Shown: piece by piece, positions 25,808-35,261 of the stretch
How positions within the stretch are numbered: position 1 is the stretch's first letter
How the letters are laid out: every line of letters starts with the position of its first letter
NCBI RefSeq assembly: GCF_015163075.1
Contig: NZ_JADDXU010000009.1
Location: 310,001 to 374,000 of the forward strand
From: Streptomyces justiciae
GTDB taxonomy: Bacteria > Actinomycetota > Actinomycetes > Streptomycetales > Streptomycetaceae
Direction of reading: 5' to 3'
Length of the DNA stretch: 64,000 nucleotides
Program-made: the position numbers and the translations under genes
The notes under the pieces: model-generated
Databases searched by the model: none
What the model saw: the letters and a program-made list of their open reading frames with translations, nothing else
What the model was told of the DNA's origin: nothing

Positions 25808-25833
25808 TGTGAATGCGAGTGCAACCATTCACA
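25808..25833. promoter_or_regulatory. Inverted repeat TGTGAATG-N10-CATTCACA
   Basis: A perfect 8-bp inverted repeat with a ten-base spacer lies 118-143 bases upstream of the LAETG protein start and 50 bases upstream of the divergent membrane protein gene. The spacing does not fit the CRP consensus. It may be an operator or a leader hairpin. Confidence 0.5.
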
Positions 25834-25950
25834 GCCCTCGTGGATCAAACCATGCGTACCAAGGGCCACAGCCCGCGCCCCACACGCGAGGCCCGACCAC
25901 CCCACTCGCGTGCTGCGCGTCGCAGCACACCGGACTTCTTGAGGTCTTTC

Positions 25951-26979
25951 ATGAAGCTTCGCCGTGCCATGGCCGCAGCGGCCGCGACGGCTGTCATAGC
26001 CCCGCTCGCGCTGCTGTCCGCGCCTGCCGCGTTCGCGGAAGAGACGTCGCCGACCCCCACCGTGACCGAGACGCCGTCGGAGACGCCGACCGACACCGCC
26101 TCGCCGACGGCCCCGACCGAGGTCCCGAGCGACACCGCCTCGCCGAGCGACACCACGTCGCCGACCGCCACCACCGAGCCGAGCGACACCACGTCGCCGA
26201 CCGACACCGCGTCGCCCACCGACTCCACCGAGCCCAGCGAGTCGGCCGAGCCGAGCGAGGAGCCGTCCGACCCGGACGTCCCCTACTGCGAGGACCTCGA
26301 CGAGGACTTCACGGACGCCAAGGTCTCCGCGGACATCAAGGGCCTGCCCGGCAAGATCGTCGCCGGTGACGGCTTCCACAACTTCAAGCTGGTCGTCACC
26401 AACGAGTCCGGCACCACGGTCGACGGCGTGGCCTTCTACGCCGAGGTCGAGAACTACGAGCTCGACGAGTCGAAGTTCCTGAGCCCGTACGTCGACCTGG
26501 AGTTCAAGAACCCCGAGACGGGTTCCTGGGACCGCATCGGCAACGACGAGTGGGCCGGCGACTACTTCTTCTTCGTCGACGAGCTGAAGGCGGGCAAGAG
26601 CCAGTCGGTCAACCTGCGCGTCAGCATCGACGCCAAGGCCCCGGCCGGTGACGCCTACTCCTTCGGTTCTGGCGCCTACCTCGACAACGTCGACGGTCAG
26701 GACTGCATCGCCGAGGGCTGGGCCCAGTACGACTTCTCGGTCCTCAAGGCCGGCTCCGCGAACCCGAACCCGGGTGAGGCCGAGGAGAGCGACAAGGGCT
26801 CCAAGGACTCGGTGAAGAAGCCGCAGGGCGACGTCTCCGAGCTGCCGACCGGCAACCTCGCCGAGACCGGTTCCAGCTCGGCGCTGCCGACCATCGGTCT
26901 CGTGGGCGGTGTCGCGATCGTCGCCGGTGCGGGTGCCGTCTTCGCGATGCGTCGTCGTAAGACCGGCGCGCAGGCGTAA
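25951..26979 (+). CDS. Sortase-anchored cell-surface protein (LAETG)
   Basis: A 342-residue secreted protein. Residues 1-30 are a signal peptide ending in PAAFAEE. A stretch of ~80 residues rich in Thr, Ser, Pro, Glu and Asp follows (repeats such as SPTDTASP). The globular part has FHNFKLVVTNESGTTVDG, like an Ig-type fold. The C-terminus is a cell-wall sorting signal: LAETG, a hydrophobic helix and MRRRK. LAXTG motifs are used by class E sortases in streptomycetes. The ATG at 25951 begins the signal peptide. A terminator follows. Confidence 0.9.
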   Translation: MKLRRAMAAAAATAVIAPLALLSAPAAFAEETSPTPTVTETPSETPTDTASPTAPTEVPSDTASPSDTTSPTATTEPSDTTSPTDTASPTDSTEPSESAEPSEEPSDPDVPYCEDLDEDFTDAKVSADIKGLPGKIVAGDGFHNFKLVVTNESGTTVDGVAFYAEVENYELDESKFLSPYVDLEFKNPETGSWDRIGNDEWAGDYFFFVDELKAGKSQSVNLRVSIDAKAPAGDAYSFGSGAYLDNVDGQDCIAEGWAQYDFSVLKAGSANPNPGEAEESDKGSKDSVKKPQGDVSELPTGNLAETGSSSALPTIGLVGGVAIVAGAGAVFAMRRRKTGAQA

Positions 26980-27029
26980 CACAAGCCAGTTGCCAGAACG
27001 GGCTTGACTCAAGCCAGTTGCAAGAAAAC

Positions 27030-27069
27030 GAGAAGGACCTGCGTTCGGAGGGGGATGCAGGTCCTTCTC
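27030..27069. terminator. Terminator between the LAETG protein and GMC oxidoreductase genes
   Basis: A perfect 13-bp stem pairs 27030-27042 with 27057-27069 around a 14-base loop. The genes on either side converge, so it probably serves both. A short direct repeat AAGCCAGTTGC lies just before it at ~26984 and ~27011. Confidence 0.75.
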
Positions 27070-27079
27070 GCTGTCTGGG

Positions 27080-28858
27080 TCAGGCCTTCGGCGGCACCGC
27101 CGGCATCCCCAGGAACGGCAGCCGCAGCGCGCCGAACGCGTCCGCCGGGACCGCCGGTGACTGCGGCTCGACCGGCTTCAGACGCTCGTACGCCGCCCCC
27201 TGTGCCGGACGCGGGTCGGCCTCGCCGTTGTTGGGCCAGTACGACATCGCCCGCTCGGCCTGCGCGGTGATCGTCAGCGACGGGTTCACGCCCAGGTTGG
27301 CGGAGACCGCGGCGCCGTCGACGACCGAGATGCCGGGGTGGCCGTAGAGCCGGTGGTACGGGTCGATGACCCCGTCCTCCGGGCTCGCCCCGATCGGGCA
27401 GCCGCCCAGGAAGTGGGCCGTGAGCGGCGTGCCCATCAGCTCGCCGACGTTCGAACCGGCGAAGCCGTTGATCTCCGCCGCGATCGCGGACGCGGCCTCC
27501 GAAGCGGCCCTGATCTGCTTGGGGTTGGGGGCGCCATGGCCCTGCCGGGCCGTCAGCAGCCCCTTGCCCACCCCGTCCGGCTTCAGGTACGTCGTCAGGG
27601 AGTTGTCCAGCGACTGCATGACCAGGCCGATGATGGTCCGCTCCGACCAGCGGCGGTTGGAGAGGGACCGCAGGACGAGCAGGGGATGCCGGGCCGCGTT
27701 CGCCAGCCAGCCCGCGACCCTCGACGAGCCCTCCGCGTACGGCACTTGGAGGATCGACAGGCCGCCCATCGAGTTGGAGCCCTTGCCGTAGCGGACCGGC
27801 TCGATGTGGGTGTTCTCGTCCGGGTGGATGGACGAGGTGATGGCGACGCCCTGGGTGAAGTCGGCCTGGGCCGAGCCCGTTGCCTTCCGGTAGCGCCGGT
27901 TGTCGGTCTGCGCGCCGACCAGCGCCTCGGAGTTGGTCCGGGTCAGTTCGCCCAGTTTGCTTGAGATGTACGGCAGTTGACCGCCCGCCTTCATGCGGTG
28001 CAGCAGCGTCTGGGTGCCGTAGGTGCCGGCGGCGATGACGACCCGGCGGGCCTTGAACGTCCGGCCCTCACCCTTGCGTTTCCGGTCGGTCGGGAGGGTG
28101 GCGATGGCGTAGCCGCCCTGCGAGTCGTCCGTGACGGAGACGACCGTCGTCATGGGGTGCACGACCGCGCCCGCCTTCTCCGCGAGGTGGAGGTAGTTCT
28201 CGTTGAGGGTGTTCTTCGCGCCGTGGCGGCAGCCGGTCATGCACTCGCCGCACTCGGTACAGGCCTTGCGGGCCGGACCCGCGCCCCCGAAGTAGGGGTC
28301 GTCGACCTGCTCGCCGGCCTTCGCCTTCACCGACCCGTCGGCGTCCTTGCCGTCCCCGAAGAAGACGCCGACCGGGGCCATGTGGAAGGTGTCGCCGACG
28401 CCCATCCGCTGGGCCGCCGCCTTCAGATGGACGTCGGACGGGGTCATCGTCGGGTTGAGCCGTACGCCGAGCATGCGCTGCGCCTGGTCGTAGTACGGCT
28501 TCAACTCCTCCTCCCAGTCCGTGATGTCACGCCACTGCGGGTCCTCGAAGAACGGCTTCGGCGGTACGTAGAGGGTGTTGGCGTAGTTGAGGGAGCCGCC
28601 GCCGACCCCGGCGCCCGCCAACACCATGACGTTGCCCAGCAGATGGATGCGCTGGAGACCGTACATGCCGAGCTTGGGGGCCCAGAGGTAGTTCTTGATG
28701 TCCCAGGAGTTCCTGGGGAGGGTCTCCCTGGTGAAGCGGCGGCCCGCCTCCAGGACGCCCACGCGATAGCCCTTCTCGGTGAGGCGGAGGGCGCTGACCG
28801 AACCGCCGAATCCGGAACCCACGACGATGACGTCGTAGTCGTAGTCGTCCTGTGGCAC
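27080..28858 (-). CDS. GMC-type FAD oxidoreductase (cholesterol-oxidase-like)
   Basis: A 592-residue flavoenzyme. The N-terminal dinucleotide fold is VIVVGSGFGGSVSALRL. GAGVGGGSLNYANTLYVPP is the FAD-side loop of the family. CTECGECMTGCRHGAKNT is a Cys-rich segment also present in the mycobacterial ChoD group. The C-terminal part has LGGCPIGASPEDGVIDPYHRLYGHPGI with the GMC active-site His. Actual substrates of such proteins are often unknown. It ends a two-gene operon, starting 11 bases after the dehydrogenase stop. In mycobacteria choD also lies near guaB3. Confidence 0.88.
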   Translation of the reverse strand: MPQDDYDYDVIVVGSGFGGSVSALRLTEKGYRVGVLEAGRRFTRETLPRNSWDIKNYLWAPKLGMYGLQRIHLLGNVMVLAGAGVGGGSLNYANTLYVPPKPFFEDPQWRDITDWEEELKPYYDQAQRMLGVRLNPTMTPSDVHLKAAAQRMGVGDTFHMAPVGVFFGDGKDADGSVKAKAGEQVDDPYFGGAGPARKACTECGECMTGCRHGAKNTLNENYLHLAEKAGAVVHPMTTVVSVTDDSQGGYAIATLPTDRKRKGEGRTFKARRVVIAAGTYGTQTLLHRMKAGGQLPYISSKLGELTRTNSEALVGAQTDNRRYRKATGSAQADFTQGVAITSSIHPDENTHIEPVRYGKGSNSMGGLSILQVPYAEGSSRVAGWLANAARHPLLVLRSLSNRRWSERTIIGLVMQSLDNSLTTYLKPDGVGKGLLTARQGHGAPNPKQIRAASEAASAIAAEINGFAGSNVGELMGTPLTAHFLGGCPIGASPEDGVIDPYHRLYGHPGISVVDGAAVSANLGVNPSLTITAQAERAMSYWPNNGEADPRPAQGAAYERLKPVEPQSPAVPADAFGALRLPFLGMPAVPPKA

Positions 28859-28869
28859 GTGTGCTCTCC

Positions 28870-30483
28870 CTACCGGAACCGGAACGCCTTCATCAGCCGG
28901 AGGCTGCGGCTCATGAACTGGGCGTACTTCTCGTCGTCCATCCCCAGCGACGGTGCCATCGGCAGCAGTCGCTGCTGGGCGACCGTCTGGGCCTCGGTGT
29001 ACTTGAGGATGCCCTCGGAGCCGTGGCGGCGGCCGAGGCCGGAGTCCTTCATGCCGCCCATCGGGGACTGGACGCTGCCGTAGGCGGGCGCGTAGCCCTC
29101 GTTGACGTTGACCGTGCCGGTGCGCAGGCGGGCGGCGACCTCGCGGCCGCGCTTGCCGTCCTTCGTCCAGACCGAGGAATTCAGGCCGTACGAGGTGGAG
29201 TTGGCCTGTGTGATGGCCTCCTCCTCGTTCTTGAAGCGGTAGATCGACACCACCGGGCCGAAGGTCTCCTCGGTGCAGATCGCCATCGGCTCGGTCACGC
29301 CGTCGAGGATGGTCGGCTCGAAGAAGTACGGGCCGATGTCCGGGCGGGCGACACCACCGGCGACGACCTTGGCACCCTTGGCGACGGCCTCCTCCACGTG
29401 CCGGGTGACGGTCTCCAGCTGCCGCTCCCCCACCAGGGAGCCCATGTCGGCGCCGTAGGCGAGGGACTTGCCGAGCCGCATGGCCTTCGTGCGGGCGGCG
29501 AAGCGCTCCAGGAAGGCGTCGGCGATCGACTCGTGGACGTACAACCGCTCGATGGAGATGCAGAGTTGGCCCGCGGAGGAGAAGCAGGCGCGGACGGCGC
29601 CGGCCGCGGCCTTCTCGATGTCCGCGTCCTCCAGGACCAACATGGCGTTCTTGCCGCCGAGTTCGAGGGAGACGCCGACCAGGCGGGCCGCCGCCCCTTG
29701 GGCGACCTCACGCCCTGTGCGGGTGGAGCCGGTGAAGGAGACGTAGTCGGCGTGCCGGACGACCTCGGGGCCCACGACGGGGCCCTCGCCGAGGACGACC
29801 TGGAAGACGTCGGCCGGCAGGCCCGCCTCGACGAGCAGGTCGCGCGCCCACAGGGCGGTCAGGCAGGTCTCGGTGTCCGGCTTCATGACGACCGCGTTGC
29901 CCGCGACGAACGCCGGGAGCGCGTCGCCGACCGACAGCTCCAGCGGGTAGTTCCAGGGGGCGATCTGGCCGACGACACCGCGCGGATGACGGAGCTCGGT
30001 GACGCGCGTGAGGGTGGGCATGGCGCCCGCGTGCCGCTTCGGCTTCAGATAGGAGGGGGCTTTGCGGCCGTAGTGCCGGGCCGCGACCGCGACGGCCTGC
30101 ACCTCCTCGTGGGCGTGCAGCCGGGCCTTGCCGGTCTCCAGCTGGATGAGGTCGAGCACCTCGGCCTGGCGTTCGAGCACCAGGTCGTGGAAGCGGAGCA
30201 GCACGGCCGCGCGCTGCCGTACGGGCGTCTGCGCCCACACCGCCTGCGCCGCGCGGGCCGCCTCGAAGGCCTTCGCCACGTCCTCGGGCGTCGACTCGGG
30301 CAGGTCGGCCAGCTTCTCGCCGGTGAACGGCGTGTGGTTGGCGGTACGACCGGAGCCGACCACGCCCTTGGTGAGCTGCGCGACCAGCTCCGGGGTGACC
30401 ACGTCGGCGGCGGTACGGGCGCCCTCCGGGGCGGGGGCGAGGGGGTTGGTGCCGGTCAGTTCCGGGGCCTGCGAGTCCGTCAT
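28870..30483 (-). CDS. Succinate-semialdehyde dehydrogenase (NADP-type aldehyde dehydrogenase)
   Basis: A 537-residue aldehyde dehydrogenase. VSLELGGKN carries the general-base Glu, FSSAGQLCIS the catalytic Cys, and VGQIAPWNYPL the cofactor loop. Homologues oxidise succinate semialdehyde in 4-aminobutyrate breakdown, or broader aldehydes. An N-terminal extension of ~35 residues precedes the catalytic core. The GMC oxidoreductase follows after 11 bases, forming an operon, so the pair may act on linked redox substrates. Specificity is inferred from overall similarity. Confidence 0.87.
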   Translation of the reverse strand: MTDSQAPELTGTNPLAPAPEGARTAADVVTPELVAQLTKGVVGSGRTANHTPFTGEKLADLPESTPEDVAKAFEAARAAQAVWAQTPVRQRAAVLLRFHDLVLERQAEVLDLIQLETGKARLHAHEEVQAVAVAARHYGRKAPSYLKPKRHAGAMPTLTRVTELRHPRGVVGQIAPWNYPLELSVGDALPAFVAGNAVVMKPDTETCLTALWARDLLVEAGLPADVFQVVLGEGPVVGPEVVRHADYVSFTGSTRTGREVAQGAAARLVGVSLELGGKNAMLVLEDADIEKAAAGAVRACFSSAGQLCISIERLYVHESIADAFLERFAARTKAMRLGKSLAYGADMGSLVGERQLETVTRHVEEAVAKGAKVVAGGVARPDIGPYFFEPTILDGVTEPMAICTEETFGPVVSIYRFKNEEEAITQANSTSYGLNSSVWTKDGKRGREVAARLRTGTVNVNEGYAPAYGSVQSPMGGMKDSGLGRRHGSEGILKYTEAQTVAQQRLLPMAPSLGMDDEKYAQFMSRSLRLMKAFRFR

Positions 30484-30614
30484 GACGCGCAGGGTATGCC
30501 GGGCCGGGGACTTTGGGTACCCGGCGGTAACAGGGATTCACCGACTGCACACACGGTGCCAGCGATCACTGGCTGCAAACGCGCTGATCAGGGCGTTGTG
30601 CGAGGACGATCACC

Positions 30615-32318
30615 TCAGGACGCCGGTTTCCCGATCTCGAGCCGGTCACGGGCCGCCTTGAACACCGAGGTTCCCTCCTTCTCGTCGGGGGTGCCCTTGG
30701 GCATGTCGACGCGCAGCTCGTACATCCGGCCGTCGTCGGTGGCGACGACGAGCTGCATGACCCGGGTCGGGCGGCCCTCCTCGGCGTCGTAGGTGGTGTC
30801 GGCGACCACGGCGGCCCGGCCCTGAAGGCTGGTCTCCGTGAACTGGGTGTCCGCGTCGCCGATCCTCGCCCACTCGTCCGCCTGCTGCTTCGCCCGGCCC
30901 ATCGGGGTGGCGGGCGCCCGGTCCCACTCGGTGAGCCGCAGCTGGACGGCGTCATCCGCGTAGATCACCATCCGCGGCTGGTCGGTGGCGTCGCCCTGCC
31001 GGTGGTACTCCTCGTAACGGCTCGGGACGTAGAGGACGGCCCCCATGTCCTTCTCCCGGGTCCTCCCCCACGGCTCGTCGGCGACGTCCGTGGCGGTGGC
31101 GGCCGGGCCGGAACTGTCCTGGGGCTCGGCGACACCGGTGGGCGCGGGCTCAGGTTCGGCGAACACATAGGACGCGCCGAGCCACACCGCACCGGCGAGA
31201 GCGGCGCCGAGCAGGGCGGCGGGGAGGGGGCGTCGGAGAAGCCGCGTCTTCGACTTCGCCTTCGTCATCGCCTTCGGGGCCGGGACGACGGTGGTGTCGG
31301 GCGGCGGTACGAGAGGGGTGTGGGGCTGCTGCGGTGCAACGGGAGCATCGGGCCGCTGCGGTTCGGCGGAAGCGTCCGTCTCGGATTTCTTCAGGCGTAC
31401 GGTGCCGGAGTCCTCCCCCAACTCCGCTATTCCGTCAGGCTTCTGGACGACCGGCGGCGTCTCCGCGAGCGTCGGCACCGGTCGGCCGTCCGCCGCCGCC
31501 TCCAGGACCTTGGTGGCCTCCTCGGCGTCCGGTCGCGCGTCGGGGTCCTTGGCCAACAGCCCGGTGATGAGCGGGCCGAGAGGTCCGGCACGCCCCGGCT
31601 CGGGCGGGTCGTGGGAGAGGACCGCGGCGAGGGTCGACTCCACCGTCGTACGCCGGAAGGGCGGCTCCCCTTCGACGGCGGCGTACAACAACACACCCAG
31701 GGACCACAGATCGGAGGCCGGCCCCGCCCCCTTCCCGGACATCCGCTCGGGCGCGACGAAGTCGAGCGAGCCGACGAACTCGCCGCTGACGGTGAGGGAT
31801 TCCTCGCCCTGGACATGGGCGATGCCGAAGTCGGTGAGGACGACGCGGCCGTGGGTGCCGAGGAGGACGTTGGCGGGTTTCACGTCCCGGTGGACGATGC
31901 CGACGGAGTGCGCGGAGCGCAGCGCGCCGAGGACGGCGAGACCGATCCGGGCAGCCTCGCCCGCGGCGACGGGCCCACGCCGGAGCAGCTCGTCGAGGGA
32001 CTCGCCCCGGACCAACTCCATGACGATCCAGGGCAGTCCGTCCTCCACGACGACGTCATGGATGGACACGGCGGCGGGATGATCGACCCGTGCGGCGGCA
32101 CGGGCCTCGCGGTACAACCGATGCGAGGCCCGCTGATGAACCTCGTCCTCCGGATCACCGGGCAACCTAGGCTGCTTGACGGCGACTTCCCGACCGACCA
32201 GCTCATCGACCGCCCGCCAGACGGTACCCATCCCGCCCGACCCAATACGCTCGACAAGCCGGTAACGCCCGCCTATGAGTCGCCCCTTGGGGCTGGTACC
32301 GCCCCCGTCGTTGCTCAT
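30615..32318 (-). CDS. Transmembrane Ser/Thr protein kinase
   Basis: A 567-residue PknB-type receptor kinase. The kinase domain covers ~18-275: glycine loop GSGGMG, Lys48, HRD at 143-145, DFG at 163-165 and APERMSG. A Pro-rich linker and one helix (~365-385) lead to an extracellular domain of ~180 residues (VLYVPSRYEEYHRQG, YDAEEGRPTRVMQLVVATDDG, LEIGK). This exported part is shared with three other kinases in the cluster. All catalytic residues are present. It is the last gene of the kinase cluster in transcription order, 69 bases after the kinase at 32388. Confidence 0.93.
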   Translation of the reverse strand: MSNDGGGTSPKGRLIGGRYRLVERIGSGGMGTVWRAVDELVGREVAVKQPRLPGDPEDEVHQRASHRLYREARAAARVDHPAAVSIHDVVVEDGLPWIVMELVRGESLDELLRRGPVAAGEAARIGLAVLGALRSAHSVGIVHRDVKPANVLLGTHGRVVLTDFGIAHVQGEESLTVSGEFVGSLDFVAPERMSGKGAGPASDLWSLGVLLYAAVEGEPPFRRTTVESTLAAVLSHDPPEPGRAGPLGPLITGLLAKDPDARPDAEEATKVLEAAADGRPVPTLAETPPVVQKPDGIAELGEDSGTVRLKKSETDASAEPQRPDAPVAPQQPHTPLVPPPDTTVVPAPKAMTKAKSKTRLLRRPLPAALLGAALAGAVWLGASYVFAEPEPAPTGVAEPQDSSGPAATATDVADEPWGRTREKDMGAVLYVPSRYEEYHRQGDATDQPRMVIYADDAVQLRLTEWDRAPATPMGRAKQQADEWARIGDADTQFTETSLQGRAAVVADTTYDAEEGRPTRVMQLVVATDDGRMYELRVDMPKGTPDEKEGTSVFKAARDRLEIGKPAS

Positions 32319-32387
32319 GTCCCCATCAGTACCGTGTGGGATGGGGGGTTGTCGACGCGGGGCGGCGGTCCGCCGGGGACACGGAAT

Positions 32388-34040
32388 TCAGAGCACGTCG
32401 ACATCCAGGTTGGCGATGGCGGTCTTCGCCACCTCCTGGCCTCGGGCGGTGAAATCGCCCTTCCCGGGGTAACTGATGGTGAGCTTGTACATGTCGCCCT
32501 TGGAGGTCTTGTAGTAGAAGATCTGCATCTCGCGGGGGCGGGGGTTCTGGGTGTCGTCGGTGTCGTAGGTGATGGTGTTCTGGGCAGCCTGCCTGCCCTG
32601 GTAGGTGGCCTCGTCGTCCGGCTCGGTGTCCGGGTTCTCGGGCATCTCCAGGCCGTAACTGCCGCTGTCCTCGAACTGCTTGTTGTCGTCGTACATCTCG
32701 GCGGCAGCGTTGGCCGCGATGTCGTCGGCGGTGTCCTCGGCCTTCTTGTCCAGTCGCAGACCGATCCAGATGCTGCCGCTCGCATCGGTGTACGTGACCC
32801 AGTGCCCTTCGTCCGTCTTGCGGTCGGGAAGGCCGCGCACGTACTCGCTCGGCACGGCCAGCGACGCCGCGACGTCCTTCTCGTGCACCGTCTTCCAGCC
32901 GTCCGGCAACGGCCCCGCGAACGGGTCCGCGATCACCAGATACGCCGCCACCGCCGCCGCGACGACCGCCGCGCCGAGCCCGATCAGCGTCTTGCGGCCC
33001 AGCCGGACGCCCTTCGGGGAACCTTCTGCCAGCTGCACGACCTGCGTCGGCGCCGGAGCCGGTGGGGCGGCGGCCTTCTCCAGCTGGGTCCGTACCTGGG
33101 CGGCGTTCGGGCGGCGGGTCGGCTCCTTCTGGAGGAGCCCCGTGATGACCTCGGCCAGCGGACCGGACGCGGAAGCCGGTGCTGCGGGTGTGGCGTTGAG
33201 GACGGACTGGAGGGTGGCCGGCGTGTTGCTGCGGCGGAACGGCGAGACGCCCTCCGTGGCCGCGTACAGCACGACGCCCAGGGACCACAGGTCGGACGCC
33301 GGGCCCGGGCGCTGCCCCAACACCCGTTCCGGCGCGATGTATTCGGGTGAGCCGACGAAGCCGCCGGTGTCGGTCAGGCTCGTCTCGCCCTCGATCTGGG
33401 CGATGCCGAAGTCGGTGAGGACGACGCGGTCGTGGCGGCCGAGCAGCACGTTGTCCGGCTTGACGTCGCGGTGCAGGATGCCCGCCGCGTGCGCGGCCTC
33501 CAGCGCGGCCAGCACCTCCAGGCCGATTCTCGCCGCTTCCCGCGCCCCGAGGGTGCCCTCCTGCAACGCGTCGCCCAGCGAACGCCCCTGCACCAGCTCC
33601 ATGACGATCCACGGCTGGCCGTCGACGACCGCGACGTCGTGCACGTTCACGACCGCAGGGTGATCGAGGCGGGCCGCGGCCCGCGCCTCGCGCCGCATCC
33701 GTTCGAAGGCGTTGGCGCGTTCGCGCTCGGGAAGGTGGTCGGGAACGCGCGGCTCCTTGACGGCGACCTCACGGTCCACCGTCTCGTCCTTGGCCCGCCA
33801 CACCGTCCCCATGCCCCCGTGCCCGAGCTTGGCCAGCAAGCGGTACCGGCCCGCGATCAACCGCCCCGCGCCGGGGTCCTGTTGAGGCGCCGTCTGTTGC
33901 GGCACGACCTGGGTGGGTGCCGCGTACGGATTGTCGGGGTGCGGCACCGCCGCGGGCGGGTTCGGCGGTTGCAGACCGAAACTCGTTGGCTCGTCGGACC
34001 CGTAAGGGGCTCCCCCGTTGCTGCTCATGGGTCCATCCAT
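32388..34040 (-). CDS. Transmembrane Ser/Thr protein kinase
   Basis: A 550-residue kinase. A Gly/Pro-rich N-terminal tail of ~60 residues precedes the kinase domain: GHGGMG at 73-78, Lys95, HRD 190-192, DFG 210-212 and APERVLG. One helix lies near 352-370. The extracellular region contains SLAVPSEYVRGLPDRK, TYQGRQAAQNTITYDTDD and YYKTSKGDMYKLTISYPGKG, like its neighbours. ATG at 34040 or 34028 is possible. Predicted active. Substrates and ligands are unknown. Confidence 0.92.
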   Translation of the reverse strand: MDGPMSSNGGAPYGSDEPTSFGLQPPNPPAAVPHPDNPYAAPTQVVPQQTAPQQDPGAGRLIAGRYRLLAKLGHGGMGTVWRAKDETVDREVAVKEPRVPDHLPERERANAFERMRREARAAARLDHPAVVNVHDVAVVDGQPWIVMELVQGRSLGDALQEGTLGAREAARIGLEVLAALEAAHAAGILHRDVKPDNVLLGRHDRVVLTDFGIAQIEGETSLTDTGGFVGSPEYIAPERVLGQRPGPASDLWSLGVVLYAATEGVSPFRRSNTPATLQSVLNATPAAPASASGPLAEVITGLLQKEPTRRPNAAQVRTQLEKAAAPPAPAPTQVVQLAEGSPKGVRLGRKTLIGLGAAVVAAAVAAYLVIADPFAGPLPDGWKTVHEKDVAASLAVPSEYVRGLPDRKTDEGHWVTYTDASGSIWIGLRLDKKAEDTADDIAANAAAEMYDDNKQFEDSGSYGLEMPENPDTEPDDEATYQGRQAAQNTITYDTDDTQNPRPREMQIFYYKTSKGDMYKLTISYPGKGDFTARGQEVAKTAIANLDVDVL

Positions 34041-34106
34041 ATCGCGCCAAGCGCCGCGGTATCCAGCCTGAACGCTTTCCGGTCACAGAGCCGTGACCAA
34101 TCCCCG

Positions 34107-35039
34107 TCATGGACGTCGACGCGCCCGCAGCACCGCCGTCAGCGCACCCCGCAACGAACGCCGCTCGACGCTCGGCATGTGCCCCGTCTCCAGAAAGGCC
34201 CGCAGCATCCGCTCCGCCGACTCCCCGTCCAGCCGTCGCCCCGGGTCCCGCTCCAGCAGCCCCCGTACGACGGGAAGCAGCGGCGCGGCCTGCGCGGGCA
34301 GCCGGATCTCGCCGGCGACCACCGCATGCAGCACTCCGCCCAACGAGTCGCGCCGGAACGGCGATTCACCGCTGACGGCCGTGCACAGCAGCGCGCCCAG
34401 CGACCACAGGTCGGACGCGGGGCCGGTGGTGAGCCCGGACATCCGCTCCGGCGCGGTGTACTCGGGCGAGCCGACGAAGGAGTCGAGGTCGGTGAGGGTG
34501 GTGGCGCCGGCGACCCGGGCCACGCCGAAGTCGGTGAGCACGACCCGGCCGTCGTCGGCGATCAGCACGTTCGCCGGTTTGATGTCCCGGTGCAGCACCC
34601 CGGCCGCGTGCGCCGCCCGCAACGCGCCGAGCAGGGCGACGCCGATCCGCGCGGCCTCGGCGGCGTCGACGGGGCCGCGCGCGGCGATCCGGTCGGCGAG
34701 GGACCCGCCGTCGATCAACTCCATCACCAGATACGGCCGTTCGTCGTCCTCGACGACGTCATGCACGACGATGATGTGCGGATGCCGGAGCTGCGCGACC
34801 GCCCGGGCCTCCCGCAGGGTCCGATCGCGCCAACGGCGGGCCTCACCCTCGGACAACGTCTCGTCGAGGGCCAGCTCCTTGACCGCGACACGCCGCCCGA
34901 GCAGCTGATCGGTGGCCCGCCAGACAACTCCCATCCCACCACGCCCGAGCCGCGCCTCCAGGCGATAACGCCCCGCTACGACACGGAAGTTGTCCCCCTG
35001 GGTCCCCATGAGCCCCATGATGCCCCGCCGGACGAACAC
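34107..35039 (-). CDS. Soluble Ser/Thr protein kinase
   Basis: A 310-residue kinase without a membrane helix: it ends about 45 residues after the kinase domain, in a basic tail RGALTAVLRARRRP. It has GRGGMG, the beta-3 Lys in VAVKEL, HRDIKPANV and LTDFGVA. It is thus the only free cytoplasmic kinase of the cluster. The start is uncertain: GTG 35039, ATG 35018 (GGCGGGGC upstream) and ATG 35009 are all in frame. It lies 66 bases upstream of the 32388-34040 kinase and is separated from the 35856 kinase by the secreted-protein gene. Confidence 0.9.
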   Translation of the reverse strand: MFVRRGIMGLMGTQGDNFRVVAGRYRLEARLGRGGMGVVWRATDQLLGRRVAVKELALDETLSEGEARRWRDRTLREARAVAQLRHPHIIVVHDVVEDDERPYLVMELIDGGSLADRIAARGPVDAAEAARIGVALLGALRAAHAAGVLHRDIKPANVLIADDGRVVLTDFGVARVAGATTLTDLDSFVGSPEYTAPERMSGLTTGPASDLWSLGALLCTAVSGESPFRRDSLGGVLHAVVAGEIRLPAQAAPLLPVVRGLLERDPGRRLDGESAERMLRAFLETGHMPSVERRSLRGALTAVLRARRRP

Positions 35040-35261
35040 CTTCCGGGGCGCTGACCGGACAAGTTGGAATTGCCCTCACGGGGTCCAGCGCCACGCCTAG
35101 CTCCAGCTCACTCACGTCCAAGAGTGTCTATTTTCAGTCATCCCCGGTTCCCGACTAGATGCAAAGCGTTGCAAATCGCCGCGACATACACCCGATACCG
35201 GGAAAAACGGGTGACTGGAATCACGCTGTCGCGTGAATCATGAAAGCCTTACCGTCCACGC

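Noticed and set aside
25808..25833. CRP-binding site
   Set aside because: TGTGA and TCACA half sites are present but separated by 16 bases instead of six.
31002..33350. Long plus-strand frame across two kinases (782 codons)
   Set aside because: It is antisense to two well-supported kinase genes and reflects the GC bias of third positions; no recognisable domain.
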